From: Collinsella sp.
GTDB taxonomy: Bacteria > Actinomycetota > Coriobacteriia > Coriobacteriales > Coriobacteriaceae
Assembly: GCA_019414545.1 (NCBI GenBank)
Contig: DXLV01000001.1
Coordinates: 83,838-109,517 of the forward strand
Reading direction: 5' to 3'
DNA: 25,680 bases
In this document: one piece after another, positions 7,356 through 14,815 of the stretch
Layout: every line of letters starts with the position of its first letter
Numbering within the stretch: position 1 is the first letter of the stretch
Made by a program: the position numbers and the translations under genes
Notes under the pieces: model-generated
Seen by the model: the letters and a program-made list of their open reading frames with translations, nothing else
What the model was told of the DNA's origin: nothing
Databases searched by the model: none

Positions 7356-10145
7356 TTATGCCTCACCTCCTTTAGAGTGCTTGCCAAGCGAGGTGGTGTC
7401 CCCGTCGTTTCCGTTTACGTTGTCAGCGCCGTCGGCATCTTGAGCCTTACGATGCGCACCGATATGCGACAGACGGCTCGTAGGCTGTTCGCCTCCCTTG
7501 GCGCCACGCTCGCTGGCGTTGAGACCAAACATGCGACGGGCGGCAGGGATGGCAGCCGTGTGCTCGCGCATCTCGCGGCGAAGGTCCTCGTCCGAAAGCG
7601 CCGAGATACGCATCTGGGTATTGAGGCTCGCACGGATGTATTCGATGTTGATGAGCCAGCCGCAGATGGCGATAACCGAAATGATCCAGATAACGAGCAG
7701 GATGATCTTGCCGTTATTGTCGATATCGAGCACCGTCGAAAGCACAAAGAGCAGAACCTGCACGCCTACCACGGCGGCAAAACCGCCCTTGATGTAGTAC
7801 GGGTAGCGATGCTCAAACGCCACGGCATGATCGAGCAGCTCGCGACGGTACGAATCCGAATCGAGCATGACGCGCATGGCCGTGCGCAGCGAATAGCGCT
7901 GGCGCGGCAGGTCGTTGGACTCGCAGATCATGAGGCCCGTCGTGGAAAGCTGCTTGTCAAAGAGCAGGTTGAGGTTGAGCAGCAGCGGACGCAGCTGCAA
8001 GCCAATAAAGAGTGCGATGGCAAGGAACACGCCCAGGATGCACAGGTTGAACAGGTAGTTGAACGAATACATGCCACCGACGGTCTCGCGCAGCAGGTTG
8101 ATGCCATAGGTGAAGGGCAGCAGCGGATGCAGCCATTGGAAGAAGCCGGGCATCATCTCGATGGGATACATGCCCGACGAGCCGGGGATCTGCACAATGA
8201 CGAGGATGACGCCAATGGCTTTACCGATATGCTTAAACGTGGTGGACAGCGCATAGATGATGTTGACGTAGGTGAACGAAATAGCGATGCCGCCCAGTAC
8301 AAAGAGCAGCGGATTGACGCACTGAACGCCAATGACCAGATCTCCCACCGTAACGATGATGGCCTGCAACGCACCCAGGATCACCAGCAGCAGCCAGCGG
8401 CCAAAGTAGCCCTGACGCGCCGTAAAGCTACCGATGCCCTCGCGGTCGACCTCGAGTTTATAGATAGCGATGAGCACATAGCCGCCTACCCACAGCGCCA
8501 GATTGGTGTAGAAGGGCGCGATGCCCGAGCCAAAGCTCTTGACCGGATAGATTGACTTGGACGTCAGCTCAACCGGAGATGCCATGAAATCTGCCACGTC
8601 ATTGACGTCGACGTCCATGAGGTCGGCTAACTCGCCCATAGACTCAGAGGTCTGCAGCGCCGCAATGTCATTGGCGGCGGTCGCGAGCTTGTCCTGAACC
8701 TTGGCAAGGGAGGCGTCGGTTTGGGACAGCGTGGTCTTTGCCTGCTTGAGCGTGGCGTCGAGCTGCGCCAGCGTGCCGCGCGCGCTCGCTATCGTGGGGG
8801 TCATACCCGACACAATGCCGGTCAAATCGCCCGAAACGGCGGCAAAGGAGTCAAGCGCGCTCGAAGCCTTCGGAAGTGCGTTCTGACCCAGATCGGTCTG
8901 AGCCTGACCGAGGTTAGCCGTACCGGTCTGAATTGCCGCGTTGAGTGCGTTGCTCGCGTTCGAGATTGCCGTAGCGTCGTTTGCCATGGCGCTCGACTGT
9001 GCAGAAAGGCCATCCTTGATGCTCTGCAGCTTCTGGTTTTGCTCGCGAAGCGAATCGATGGTCGATACAATGCGCGCGTCAATTTCCTCGGAACCTGTCG
9101 ACGTGTCATTAACGAGAATCTCCAAGTGCCCGATAACGGCCTTATTGTGATCGATCGTCGCCTGGAGAGACTCGAGCGAGTTGTCGATGCGGGTGGTCGT
9201 AGATGTGACCGTACCCGTTAGCTTGCCAATCGCAGCGTTCGCGGAGGCTGACGTCTTGGTGAGTGCAAGGCTACCTTCCGAGAGTGCCTTGGAGAGCGAG
9301 GTGATAGAGTTGCCCGCCGTGGCGCGAGCCTCGCCCAGCAGGTCGTTGCCCTGGGAGATTGCCTGCGTCAGCGACGGTGCCTGACCTTGCAAGCCGGCAA
9401 GCGCCGCATCAGCCGAGGCGATAGCGCCACTCGTCTTATCGATGGCGGCATTCATATCGCCAATCGAATCGCGCACCTCACCCAAGGTGTCGGATGCCTC
9501 GGACACCGAACTTGTCAGCGAGTCCTGAGTCTGGGTTGCCTTGTCCTTTAAATCGACACCGGCATCCTTGGCGATACTGGCAACAGTCTCGCCCACCGTG
9601 GAGACAAACTCCGAGTTGATCTGCTCCTCGATGGTGTTGGCACCGGTATCGGTGACCTTGGGCGCAATGGCGCTCTTCTTCTCATTGACGTAATAGGTGA
9701 GCTTCGGCTGATGGTAATTGCCATCGAGCATCGAGACAAGATTGTCGGAGAAGTTCTTGGGGATTACGATCGCCGCGTAGTATTCCCCGCTCTCGACGCC
9801 CTCTTTGGCATCGGCAGCCGAGTCGACGAAGGTCCAGCCCAGCTGATCGTTTTCCTTGAGCTGATCGACGACCTGGTCGCCCGCGTTGAGCTCGCCCACC
9901 AAGTCATTCTGAGTGCCCTGATCGTTGTTGGCGATGGCAATCTTGATACCTTGGGTGTTTCCGTACGGATCCCAGTTTGCCACGATGTTGTACCAGGCAT
10001 ACAGCGAGGGGATAACGCACACGCCCAGGGTAACCACCAAGGCGACGGGGTTCACAAGCAGTCGCTTAATGTCGCGCTTGAATATCGCAAAGGAGACCTT
10101 TGCATCGGATAGTTTGCTGCCGAGACTCACGCTTGGACCATCCAT
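7356..10145 (-). CDS. YhgE/Pip domain membrane protein with extra C-terminal two-helix module, first gene of the pair
   Basis: A 929-residue paralogue of the next gene. The N-terminal helix (about 33-53) is followed by SLYAWYNIVANWDPYGNT. A coiled-coil-rich extracytoplasmic region reaches about residue 530, and a six-helix ABC-2-like domain about 760. Unlike its partner it continues with a basic linker, two more helices (about 787-808 and 815-835), a charged helix ISALSDEDLRREMREH, and an Asp/Gly/Asn-rich tail. The family role is unclear; two unequal copies suggest a hetero-oligomer (inference). The ATG at 10145 has AGG directly against it, which is poor spacing. A GTG five codons in (10130..10128) has GGATGG seven bases upstream and may be the true start. 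A promoter with an operator-like palindrome lies at 10238-10273. Its TAA touches the next ATG. Confidence 0.92.
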   Translation of the reverse strand: MDGPSVSLGSKLSDAKVSFAIFKRDIKRLLVNPVALVVTLGVCVIPSLYAWYNIVANWDPYGNTQGIKIAIANNDQGTQNDLVGELNAGDQVVDQLKENDQLGWTFVDSAADAKEGVESGEYYAAIVIPKNFSDNLVSMLDGNYHQPKLTYYVNEKKSAIAPKVTDTGANTIEEQINSEFVSTVGETVASIAKDAGVDLKDKATQTQDSLTSSVSEASDTLGEVRDSIGDMNAAIDKTSGAIASADAALAGLQGQAPSLTQAISQGNDLLGEARATAGNSITSLSKALSEGSLALTKTSASANAAIGKLTGTVTSTTTRIDNSLESLQATIDHNKAVIGHLEILVNDTSTGSEEIDARIVSTIDSLREQNQKLQSIKDGLSAQSSAMANDATAISNASNALNAAIQTGTANLGQAQTDLGQNALPKASSALDSFAAVSGDLTGIVSGMTPTIASARGTLAQLDATLKQAKTTLSQTDASLAKVQDKLATAANDIAALQTSESMGELADLMDVDVNDVADFMASPVELTSKSIYPVKSFGSGIAPFYTNLALWVGGYVLIAIYKLEVDREGIGSFTARQGYFGRWLLLVILGALQAIIVTVGDLVIGVQCVNPLLFVLGGIAISFTYVNIIYALSTTFKHIGKAIGVILVIVQIPGSSGMYPIEMMPGFFQWLHPLLPFTYGINLLRETVGGMYSFNYLFNLCILGVFLAIALFIGLQLRPLLLNLNLLFDKQLSTTGLMICESNDLPRQRYSLRTAMRVMLDSDSYRRELLDHAVAFEHRYPYYIKGGFAAVVGVQVLLFVLSTVLDIDNNGKIILLVIWIISVIAICGWLINIEYIRASLNTQMRISALSDEDLRREMREHTAAIPAARRMFGLNASERGAKGGEQPTSRLSHIGAHRKAQDADGADNVNGNDGDTTSLGKHSKGGEA

Positions 10146-10237
10146 CCTGTCGTTGAATCAAATCGTACTATCAACAACCATTGTACGTAGGCGCTTTAGC
10201 GTCTCGAAGCACAATGGTATTGAGTTTTGCGGGTAGC

Positions 10238-10273
10238 AATATACTACGAAGATTAGTTAACGTACAGTTGTAC
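10238..10273 (-). promoter_or_regulatory. Candidate promoter and operator of the YhgE/Pip operon
   Basis: On the minus strand -10 TATATT (10238-10243) is 17 bases from a weak -35, TGTACG (10261-10266). A palindrome of arms GTACA/TGTAC with a two-base centre (10262-10273) overlaps the -35, the usual place for a repressor such as a TetR-type protein. The local sequence is AT-rich compared with its surroundings. The leader would be about 85 bases long. Confidence 0.42.
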
Positions 10274-10331
10274 AGTATCTTTAATTTCAGCAGGTCACAA
10301 AACCACAACCCGCACAAATTAACAACCCAAC

Positions 10332-10387
10332 TAGTCATTGGGGACGTTCTTAAACGACTAGTCAAACAAGAATGTCCCCAATGACTA
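10332..10387. repeat. Inverted repeat with GGGGAC core (20-bp arms)
   Basis: Arms 10332-10351 and 10368-10387 are complementary with one G-U position. Each contains CATTGGGGAC or its complement. The 16-base centre itself contains the palindrome GACTAGTC. ACTAGTCA occurs both just before the left arm and in the centre (10330-10337, 10357-10364). GTCCCCAA recurs again just right of the element. It resembles a REP-type or miniature mobile palindrome. Confidence 0.75.
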
Positions 10388-10449
10388 CTTTTCCTCCGTC
10401 CCCAAGGGATCATTATTGGACCGCCGATGTTTTGGTAATGCCAGCGAGC

Positions 10450-10545
10450 GGGCACCAGAGCGAACAAATTGGCATGAAAAGAGGACGGCATAGACCTTCT
10501 GGTCATGCCGTCCTCTTTGAATGACAAGTTGTCGCTCTGGTGTCC
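10450..10545. repeat. 96-base imperfect hairpin downstream of htpG
   Basis: The inner stem AAAGAGGACGGCAT...ATGCCGTCCTCTTT continues through GACC/GGTC with one bulged A around a TTCT loop (10478-10518). The outer arms GGGCACCAGAGCGA and TCGCTCTGGTGTCC pair again after a partly paired middle. On the minus strand the inner stem is followed by TTTTC, so it may end htpG transcripts. The full length is far more than a terminator needs. Confidence 0.65.
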
Positions 10546-10561
10546 GCGCAGCGTCGGCTGG

Positions 10562-10585
10562 TCCGCCGTTCGTTAGAACGGCGGA
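10562..10585. repeat. Perfect 10-bp hairpin
   Basis: TCCGCCGTTC (10562-10571) and GAACGGCGGA (10576-10585) pair perfectly around GTTA. It lies between the htpG-proximal hairpin and the 96-base hairpin. No T-run follows on either strand. Confidence 0.6.
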
Positions 10586-10606
10586 ACGAAGGGCAGCGTC
10601 GAGCTG

Positions 10607-10632
10607 TTACGCGGTTTGGTAAAACCGCGTAA
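10607..10632. repeat. Perfect 11-bp hairpin just after htpG
   Basis: TTACGCGGTTT (10607-10617) and AAACCGCGTAA (10622-10632) pair perfectly around GGTA, eight bases beyond the htpG stop. There is no T-run, so it is more likely a 3' stabilising structure or part of a palindrome cluster than an intrinsic terminator. Confidence 0.6.
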
Positions 10633-10640
10633 CCCCCTAG

Positions 10641-12665
10641 TTACATAAGCTCGCAGACAGCCGCCGCGAAGGCAACGGGGTCCTCGGGGAGAATGCCCTC
10701 GACCAGCAGAGCCTGGTCATAGAGCAGACCGGAGTACTGCTTGATCTTGTCGGCGTCGCCTGCCTTCTGGGCAGCGACAAGCTTGGCGAAGACCGGGTGC
10801 TTGGCGTTGAGCTCGAGCACGCGCTGGCTCTTGGGCATGCCGTCGGGCGCGCCCTCGGGTCCCTTCTGGAGCACCTTCTCCATCTCAAGCGAAAGCGGGC
10901 CCTCGGTGGTGATGCAAGCGGGGGCATCGGTCAGGCGCGCGGAGACGGCAACTTTCTCGACCTTGTCACCGAGCGCCTCCTTCATAGCGCTAAAGAGGTC
11001 CTCGTTCTCCTTGGTGGCGTCCTCGGCCTCCTTCTTCTCGTCCTCGGTCGCCAGGTCAAGATCACCGGTCGCAACGTTCTTGAGCTCCAGATGACGATCC
11101 TCGACCTCGGGCTCGGCACCGTCGGCCACGGCCTTTTCGGCAGCCTCGCGGGCAGCATCGTCCTCGTAGATCTTGGGCATATCGGCGGCAACGTATTCAC
11201 GCATAGCCTGGAACGTGAACTCATCCACATCCTGCGTCAGCAGCAGCACGTCATAGCCGCGCTCGAGCACGCCCTTCACCACGGGCATCTTGGCCAAGCG
11301 CTCACGCGAGTCGCCGGCGGCGTAGTAGATGGCCTTCTGATCCTCGGGCATGCCCTTGGCATACTCGGCCAGGGTAATCATCTTCTGCTCCTTGGCAGAC
11401 CAGAACAGTAGCAGGTCGGCGAGCTCATCGGCCTTCATGCCATAGCTCGAGTAGATGCCATACTTAAGGCCGCGGCCAAAGTTCTCAAAGAACTTCTCGT
11501 AGGCCTCGCGGTCGTTGTCGCGCATATCCTCAAGATCGGCGGTAATCTTCTTTTCCACGCGCTTGGCGATGGCCTTGAGCTGACGGTTCTGCTGCAGCGT
11601 CTCGCGCGAGATGTTGAGCGACACGTCGGCGGAATCCACGACGCCGCGGACAAAGTTATAGTAGTCGGGCAGCAGGTCGTCGCACTTCTCCATAATCAGC
11701 ACGTTGGAGCTGTAGAGCGCCAGGCCCTTCTCGTAATCCTTGCTGTACAGATCGAACGGCGCGCGACCCGGTACAAACAGCAGGGCGTCATACTCGAGCG
11801 TGCCCTCGGCATGAAAGCTGATGGTGCGCGCAGGATCATCAAAGTCGTGGAACGTGGTCTTGTAGAACTCGTCGTAGTCCTTCTGCTCGACATCGGAGCT
11901 GCGCTTCTTCCAGATCGGTGTCATGGAATTGACGGTCTCGAGCTCCTGGTAGTCCTCGTACTCGGGCTTGTAATCGTCGCCGGCGTCCTCGGGCTTGGGT
12001 TTCTGGCGGCTCTTGGACACCATCATCTGAATCGGGTAGCGCACATAGTTGCTGTACTGCTGAATCAGGCTCTTGAGACCCCACTCGGTCAGGAAGCGAT
12101 CGTAGGTCTCGGCCTCGCCGTCGGCATCGAGCTTCTCGTTCTCGCGCAGCGTCAGGATGACATCGGTACCGTGCTCGGCGCGCTCGCCGTCTTCAATGGT
12201 GTAGCCCTCAAGACCATCAGACTCCCACACGTGAGCGGTGTCCTCGCCATAGGCGCGGCTGACAACCTTTACGTGGCTGGCAACCATAAAAGCAGAGTAG
12301 AAGCCCACGCCAAACTGGCCGATGATGTCGACATCCGAACCCTGCTGCTCGGCGTTCTCGGTCTTAAACTCCTCGGAGCCGGAATGGGCGATGGTGCCCA
12401 GATTGCGCTCGAGCTCCTCGGCGGTCATGCCGATGCCGTTATCCGAAATCGTAATGGTGCGGGCGTCTTTATCAAAGGAGACGCGAATAGCCAGGTCGCC
12501 CTGGTCGAGCTTGACGCTCGGGTCCTGCAGGCTCTTAAAGTTGAGCTTGTCGACGGCGTCGCTCGCGTTAGAGATAAGCTCGCGCAGGAAGATTTCCTTA
12601 TTGGTGTAGATGGAGTTGATCATGAGGTCGAGCAGTTTTTTGCTCTCGGTCTTAAATTGACGCAT
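10641..12665 (-). CDS. htpG: Chaperone HtpG (bacterial Hsp90)
   Basis: ATP-dependent cytosolic chaperone of 674 residues, slightly longer than most HtpG proteins. The N-terminal GHKL ATPase domain shows NKEIFLRELISNASDAVDKL with the catalytic Glu and Mg-binding Asn, then DNGIGMTAEEL, GTIAHSG and GQFGVGFYSAFMVA (lid and nucleotide site). The middle domain carries SRETLQQNRQLKAIAKRVEK with the conserved Arg/Gln that contact gamma-phosphate. The C-terminal dimerisation domain includes TDAPACITTE and RVLELNAKHPV. An acidic stretch (DLATEDEKKEAEDATKENED) lies between the middle and C-terminal parts. ATG 12665..12663 has AAAGGA six bases upstream. I see no CIRCE or HAIR heat-shock operator. A TATAAAAT at 12750-12757 is a possible -10. 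A terminator-like hairpin lies between it and the start. Confidence 0.98.
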   Translation of the reverse strand: MRQFKTESKKLLDLMINSIYTNKEIFLRELISNASDAVDKLNFKSLQDPSVKLDQGDLAIRVSFDKDARTITISDNGIGMTAEELERNLGTIAHSGSEEFKTENAEQQGSDVDIIGQFGVGFYSAFMVASHVKVVSRAYGEDTAHVWESDGLEGYTIEDGERAEHGTDVILTLRENEKLDADGEAETYDRFLTEWGLKSLIQQYSNYVRYPIQMMVSKSRQKPKPEDAGDDYKPEYEDYQELETVNSMTPIWKKRSSDVEQKDYDEFYKTTFHDFDDPARTISFHAEGTLEYDALLFVPGRAPFDLYSKDYEKGLALYSSNVLIMEKCDDLLPDYYNFVRGVVDSADVSLNISRETLQQNRQLKAIAKRVEKKITADLEDMRDNDREAYEKFFENFGRGLKYGIYSSYGMKADELADLLLFWSAKEQKMITLAEYAKGMPEDQKAIYYAAGDSRERLAKMPVVKGVLERGYDVLLLTQDVDEFTFQAMREYVAADMPKIYEDDAAREAAEKAVADGAEPEVEDRHLELKNVATGDLDLATEDEKKEAEDATKENEDLFSAMKEALGDKVEKVAVSARLTDAPACITTEGPLSLEMEKVLQKGPEGAPDGMPKSQRVLELNAKHPVFAKLVAAQKAGDADKIKQYSGLLYDQALLVEGILPEDPVAFAAAVCELM

Positions 12666-12695
12666 GTGCAGTCCTTTCGCGCTACCCCCGTCCGC

Positions 12696-12720
12696 AAAAA
12701 CGGCCCGGTTGCCCGAGCCG
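12696..12720 (-). terminator. Intrinsic terminator or attenuator upstream of htpG
   Basis: On the minus strand CGGCTCGG pairs with CCGGGCCG (one U-G) around a GCAA tetraloop, directly followed by TTTTTGC. It lies about 150 bases after the GNAT stop and 30 bases before the htpG ATG. It either ends the GNAT transcript or, if htpG is transcribed from the TATAAAAT upstream of it, sits in the htpG leader. Confidence 0.75.
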
Positions 12721-12825
12721 CATCGCAGACCTGCTATGTTCAGACTTAGATTTTATAACCCATTAGCGCGCATATATACATACGGAATCGAAAAACTGTA
12801 TGTCCAAACGCTCCGATGCGCCAAT

Positions 12826-12877
12826 TGCCAAGGAGTGTCCCCGACTGCCGGCAGAAAAGGAACGTCCCTATCTGCCA
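12826..12877. repeat. Tandem pair of REP-like GGGAC units
   Basis: Two related units lie head to tail: TGCCAAGGAGTGTCCCCGAC and AGAAAAGGAACGTCCCTATC, each followed by TGCC. On the minus strand the second forms a hairpin with GGCAGA/TCTGCC outside and GGGA/TTCC inside. The repeat overlaps the stop codon of the GNAT gene. Similar intergenic units are remembered from Collinsella-type genomes. Confidence 0.55.
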
Positions 12878-13368
12878 TCTACGCGCTTGGCCATCCAAAC
12901 ATGGGGCTGGCCCTCGTCTTCGTAGTCCACCGGGGCAATCTGCGTGTAGCCCGCCTTGGCATAGAGCGGCAGCACGTATTCCTGCGCATGCAGCTTAATG
13001 AGCTTGGCGCCGGCATCACGCGCGCACGTATCACTGGCCTCGACAATCTTGCTCGCCAGACCGCGACGGCGCATGCTCGGCAGCACGGCCACGCGCCCCA
13101 TAATGTAGGTCTCCCCCGCCGCGACGCCTTCGTCCAAGTCGCACGCCGGCGACACCGGAGCCTCTGCGTCAGCCGCGCGCTCAAGCTCTTCGGGAAACAC
13201 GCGCGAGCAACCGGCAAGCTCACCGTCTACATAGAGCGTCACATGGATGCAGTTCGGATCCTCGTCGATAGCGTCGAACTCATTCTCGTAGCCCTGCTCG
13301 TCCATAAAAACGACGCGGCGCACCAACGCCGCGTCATCAAAGCATCCCGTCTTAAGTTGGATATCCAT
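12868..13368 (-). CDS. GNAT family N-acetyltransferase (ElaA/YjcF-like)
   Basis: A 166-residue acetyl-CoA-dependent acyltransferase, predicted cytosolic; the substrate is unknown. The fold is visible as beta strands HVTLYVDGELAGCSRVFP and YIMGRVAVLPSMRRRGLASK. The second ends in the acetyl-CoA loop R-R-R-G-L-A, followed by a helix. LHAQEYVLPLYAKAGY is the usual motif B region near the C-terminus. FMDEQGYENEFDAIDED near the N-terminus resembles ElaA-type acetyltransferases. I chose ATG 13368..13366, with AAGGG five bases upstream, over an in-frame TTG six codons earlier. The gene follows the CpsB-like phosphatase by 39 bases and could be the last gene of that operon. Its TAG lies inside a REP-like repeat, so the last residues may derive from the repeat. 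Confidence 0.88.
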   Translation of the reverse strand: MDIQLKTGCFDDAALVRRVVFMDEQGYENEFDAIDEDPNCIHVTLYVDGELAGCSRVFPEELERAADAEAPVSPACDLDEGVAAGETYIMGRVAVLPSMRRRGLASKIVEASDTCARDAGAKLIKLHAQEYVLPLYAKAGYTQIAPVDYEDEGQPHVWMAKRVDGR

Positions 13369-13407
13369 GGCTGCCCTTTCATTCAATGCGAACGTTAGGG
13401 ACAGATT

Positions 13408-14058
13408 TTAGCGAAAATGAGCTCCGCGCACGCTAAACTTCGCGCGAGCCTTCGCCAGGCAGTCGTAATGACCCACGTTATGGGCATCGCTCGCGATGAA
13501 GCTGTACAGGTTCTGATCGAACAGGCGCTGTGCCGGCTTTTTCTCGCGACCAAAGCGACCGCCGGCAATAAAGTCCGCCGAAGCCTGCAGCTTGCAGCCC
13601 ATATCGACCAGGCGCTCCGCCACGCTTACATCCTTTTGAACCGCACGATAGCGCTCAGGATGAGCGATGATCACCTGGTAGCCACGGCACTGCAAATCGT
13701 AAATCGTGTTCTCGTACTCTCTAAACGCATACGCATCGGCATGAGTCGAAAGCTCGAGCAGAAACTCGTTGGTCCCATCGAAATGCAAGTGATCCGCGGC
13801 ATCGATACCAAGCTCAACGAGCTTTCGATGGTTGACCTCGAAGCCCATCTGGAGCGGAAAACCGTCAGCGTTATCGCGCAGCAGCTCAAAGGCATCCCAC
13901 ATCTTGTCGTAATCAAAATAGGGATCACGGCAGTGAGGAGTGCAAACGATTCTGGTTACACCGGCCCGCTTGGCAGCCTCGAGCATCGCCAAGCTCTCTT
14001 CGAGATCGGCGGCGCCGTCGTCTACACCCGGCAAGATATGGCAATGAATGTCACGCAT
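13408..14058 (-). CDS. CpsB/YwqE-like PHP-domain protein-tyrosine phosphatase
   Basis: A 216-residue manganese-dependent phosphatase of the CpsB/Wzb (PHP) type, which removes phosphate from the tyrosine tail of CpsD-like kinases. Metal-binding motifs are in the expected order: DIHCHILPGVDDG (3-15), CTPH, FLLELST, IIAHPERY and SDAH near the C-terminus. Length is slightly below the usual 240-250 residues. ATG 14058..14056 has AAGG seven bases upstream. It lies 17 bases after the CpsD-like kinase gene in the same operon, so kinase and phosphatase would be made together and cycle Tyr phosphorylation. Unlike the streptococcal order (phosphatase, chain-length protein, kinase), the phosphatase is last here. 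Confidence 0.9.
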   Translation of the reverse strand: MRDIHCHILPGVDDGAADLEESLAMLEAAKRAGVTRIVCTPHCRDPYFDYDKMWDAFELLRDNADGFPLQMGFEVNHRKLVELGIDAADHLHFDGTNEFLLELSTHADAYAFREYENTIYDLQCRGYQVIIAHPERYRAVQKDVSVAERLVDMGCKLQASADFIAGGRFGREKKPAQRLFDQNLYSFIASDAHNVGHYDCLAKARAKFSVRGAHFR

Positions 14059-14075
14059 AGGTCAGCCTTAATCAA

Positions 14076-14813
14076 CTAAACGTTTGCTCGGTTGGTGAAG
14101 ATGCCCTTTTTGGAAGTGCCCTGATCGTCGGAGCCCTTCTTAACCTTCTTACCGTCCTTGGTGTAGTAAGAATAGTAGTACTCGCTGGTCTCGGTCTCAC
14201 AGTAATTCATGACGGTACCGATGAGCTTGACCTTCTCGGACTTCTTAAGCTGGGCGATAGCGTTGAGCGCCTCTTCGCGCTTGGTAAAGTCCTCGCGCAC
14301 CACGAACAGCGCGCCGTCGGTCAGGCTGGCAATCTCGGCAGCATCGATGAAGGTGCCGACCGGAGGAGCATCGAAGATGACATACTGGAACTTGGCGGAC
14401 AGTGCCTTTACCAGCTTGGCAAAGCGATGGGAGACGATGATGTCGGCAGGATTGGGAATGTGCGGCTCGGCATCGAGGAAGTAGAAGTTCTTCTGACCCG
14501 TCTCGACAATTGCCTGGTCAATGGAGATCTGCTCGGAAAGGACCGCATAGAGTCCGCCGCGCGAACGAACGCCGAGCATATCGGAAAGGGACCTGCGGCG
14601 CATATCGGCCTCGACCAGGAGCACGGACTTGCCGCTCGTGGCGATTGCCTGAGCAAGGTTAATGGAAACCGTAGACTTGCCCTCGTTGGGAATCGAGGAG
14701 GTAACGGTGATGGTGCGAATGGGGTCATCCACGCTCGCAAAGCGGATGTTGGCCAGAAGGGTCTTGGCGGCATTCTGTACAACGAGCTTATCGGTGTTCT
14801 TTGCCTTAGCCAT
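14076..14813 (-). CDS. CpsD-like bacterial tyrosine kinase (polysaccharide biosynthesis)
   Basis: A 245-residue cytoplasmic BY-kinase that partners the CpsC/Wzz-like membrane protein. The P-loop reads SSIPNEGKST (39-48, Lys46). Walker A' is VLLVEADMRRR (64-74) and Walker B is VIFDAPP (145-151). The C-terminal tail has a tyrosine cluster, SEYYYSYYTK (about 210-219), the autophosphorylation target in this family. A basic run rich in Lys follows. The ATG is two bases after the stop of the Wzz-like gene, with GGTGG inside that gene as ribosome site, so translation is probably coupled. Known members control capsule chain length with their phosphatase. No glycosyltransferases are in the window, so the polysaccharide cannot be named. 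Confidence 0.92.
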   Translation of the reverse strand: MAKAKNTDKLVVQNAAKTLLANIRFASVDDPIRTITVTSSIPNEGKSTVSINLAQAIATSGKSVLLVEADMRRRSLSDMLGVRSRGGLYAVLSEQISIDQAIVETGQKNFYFLDAEPHIPNPADIIVSHRFAKLVKALSAKFQYVIFDAPPVGTFIDAAEIASLTDGALFVVREDFTKREEALNAIAQLKKSEKVKLIGTVMNYCETETSEYYYSYYTKDGKKVKKGSDDQGTSKKGIFTNRANV

Positions 14814-14815
14814 GC

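Noticed and set aside
6957..8555. Plus-strand open frame of 532 codons
   Set aside because: Antisense across the two YhgE/Pip genes and their junction. It is His/Gln/Asp-rich and has no recognisable domain.
10171..10527. Minus-strand open frame of 118 codons in the region between htpG and the YhgE genes
   Set aside because: It runs through two palindromes and the promoter, has no ribosome site and its product resembles no protein. The frame is probably accidental.
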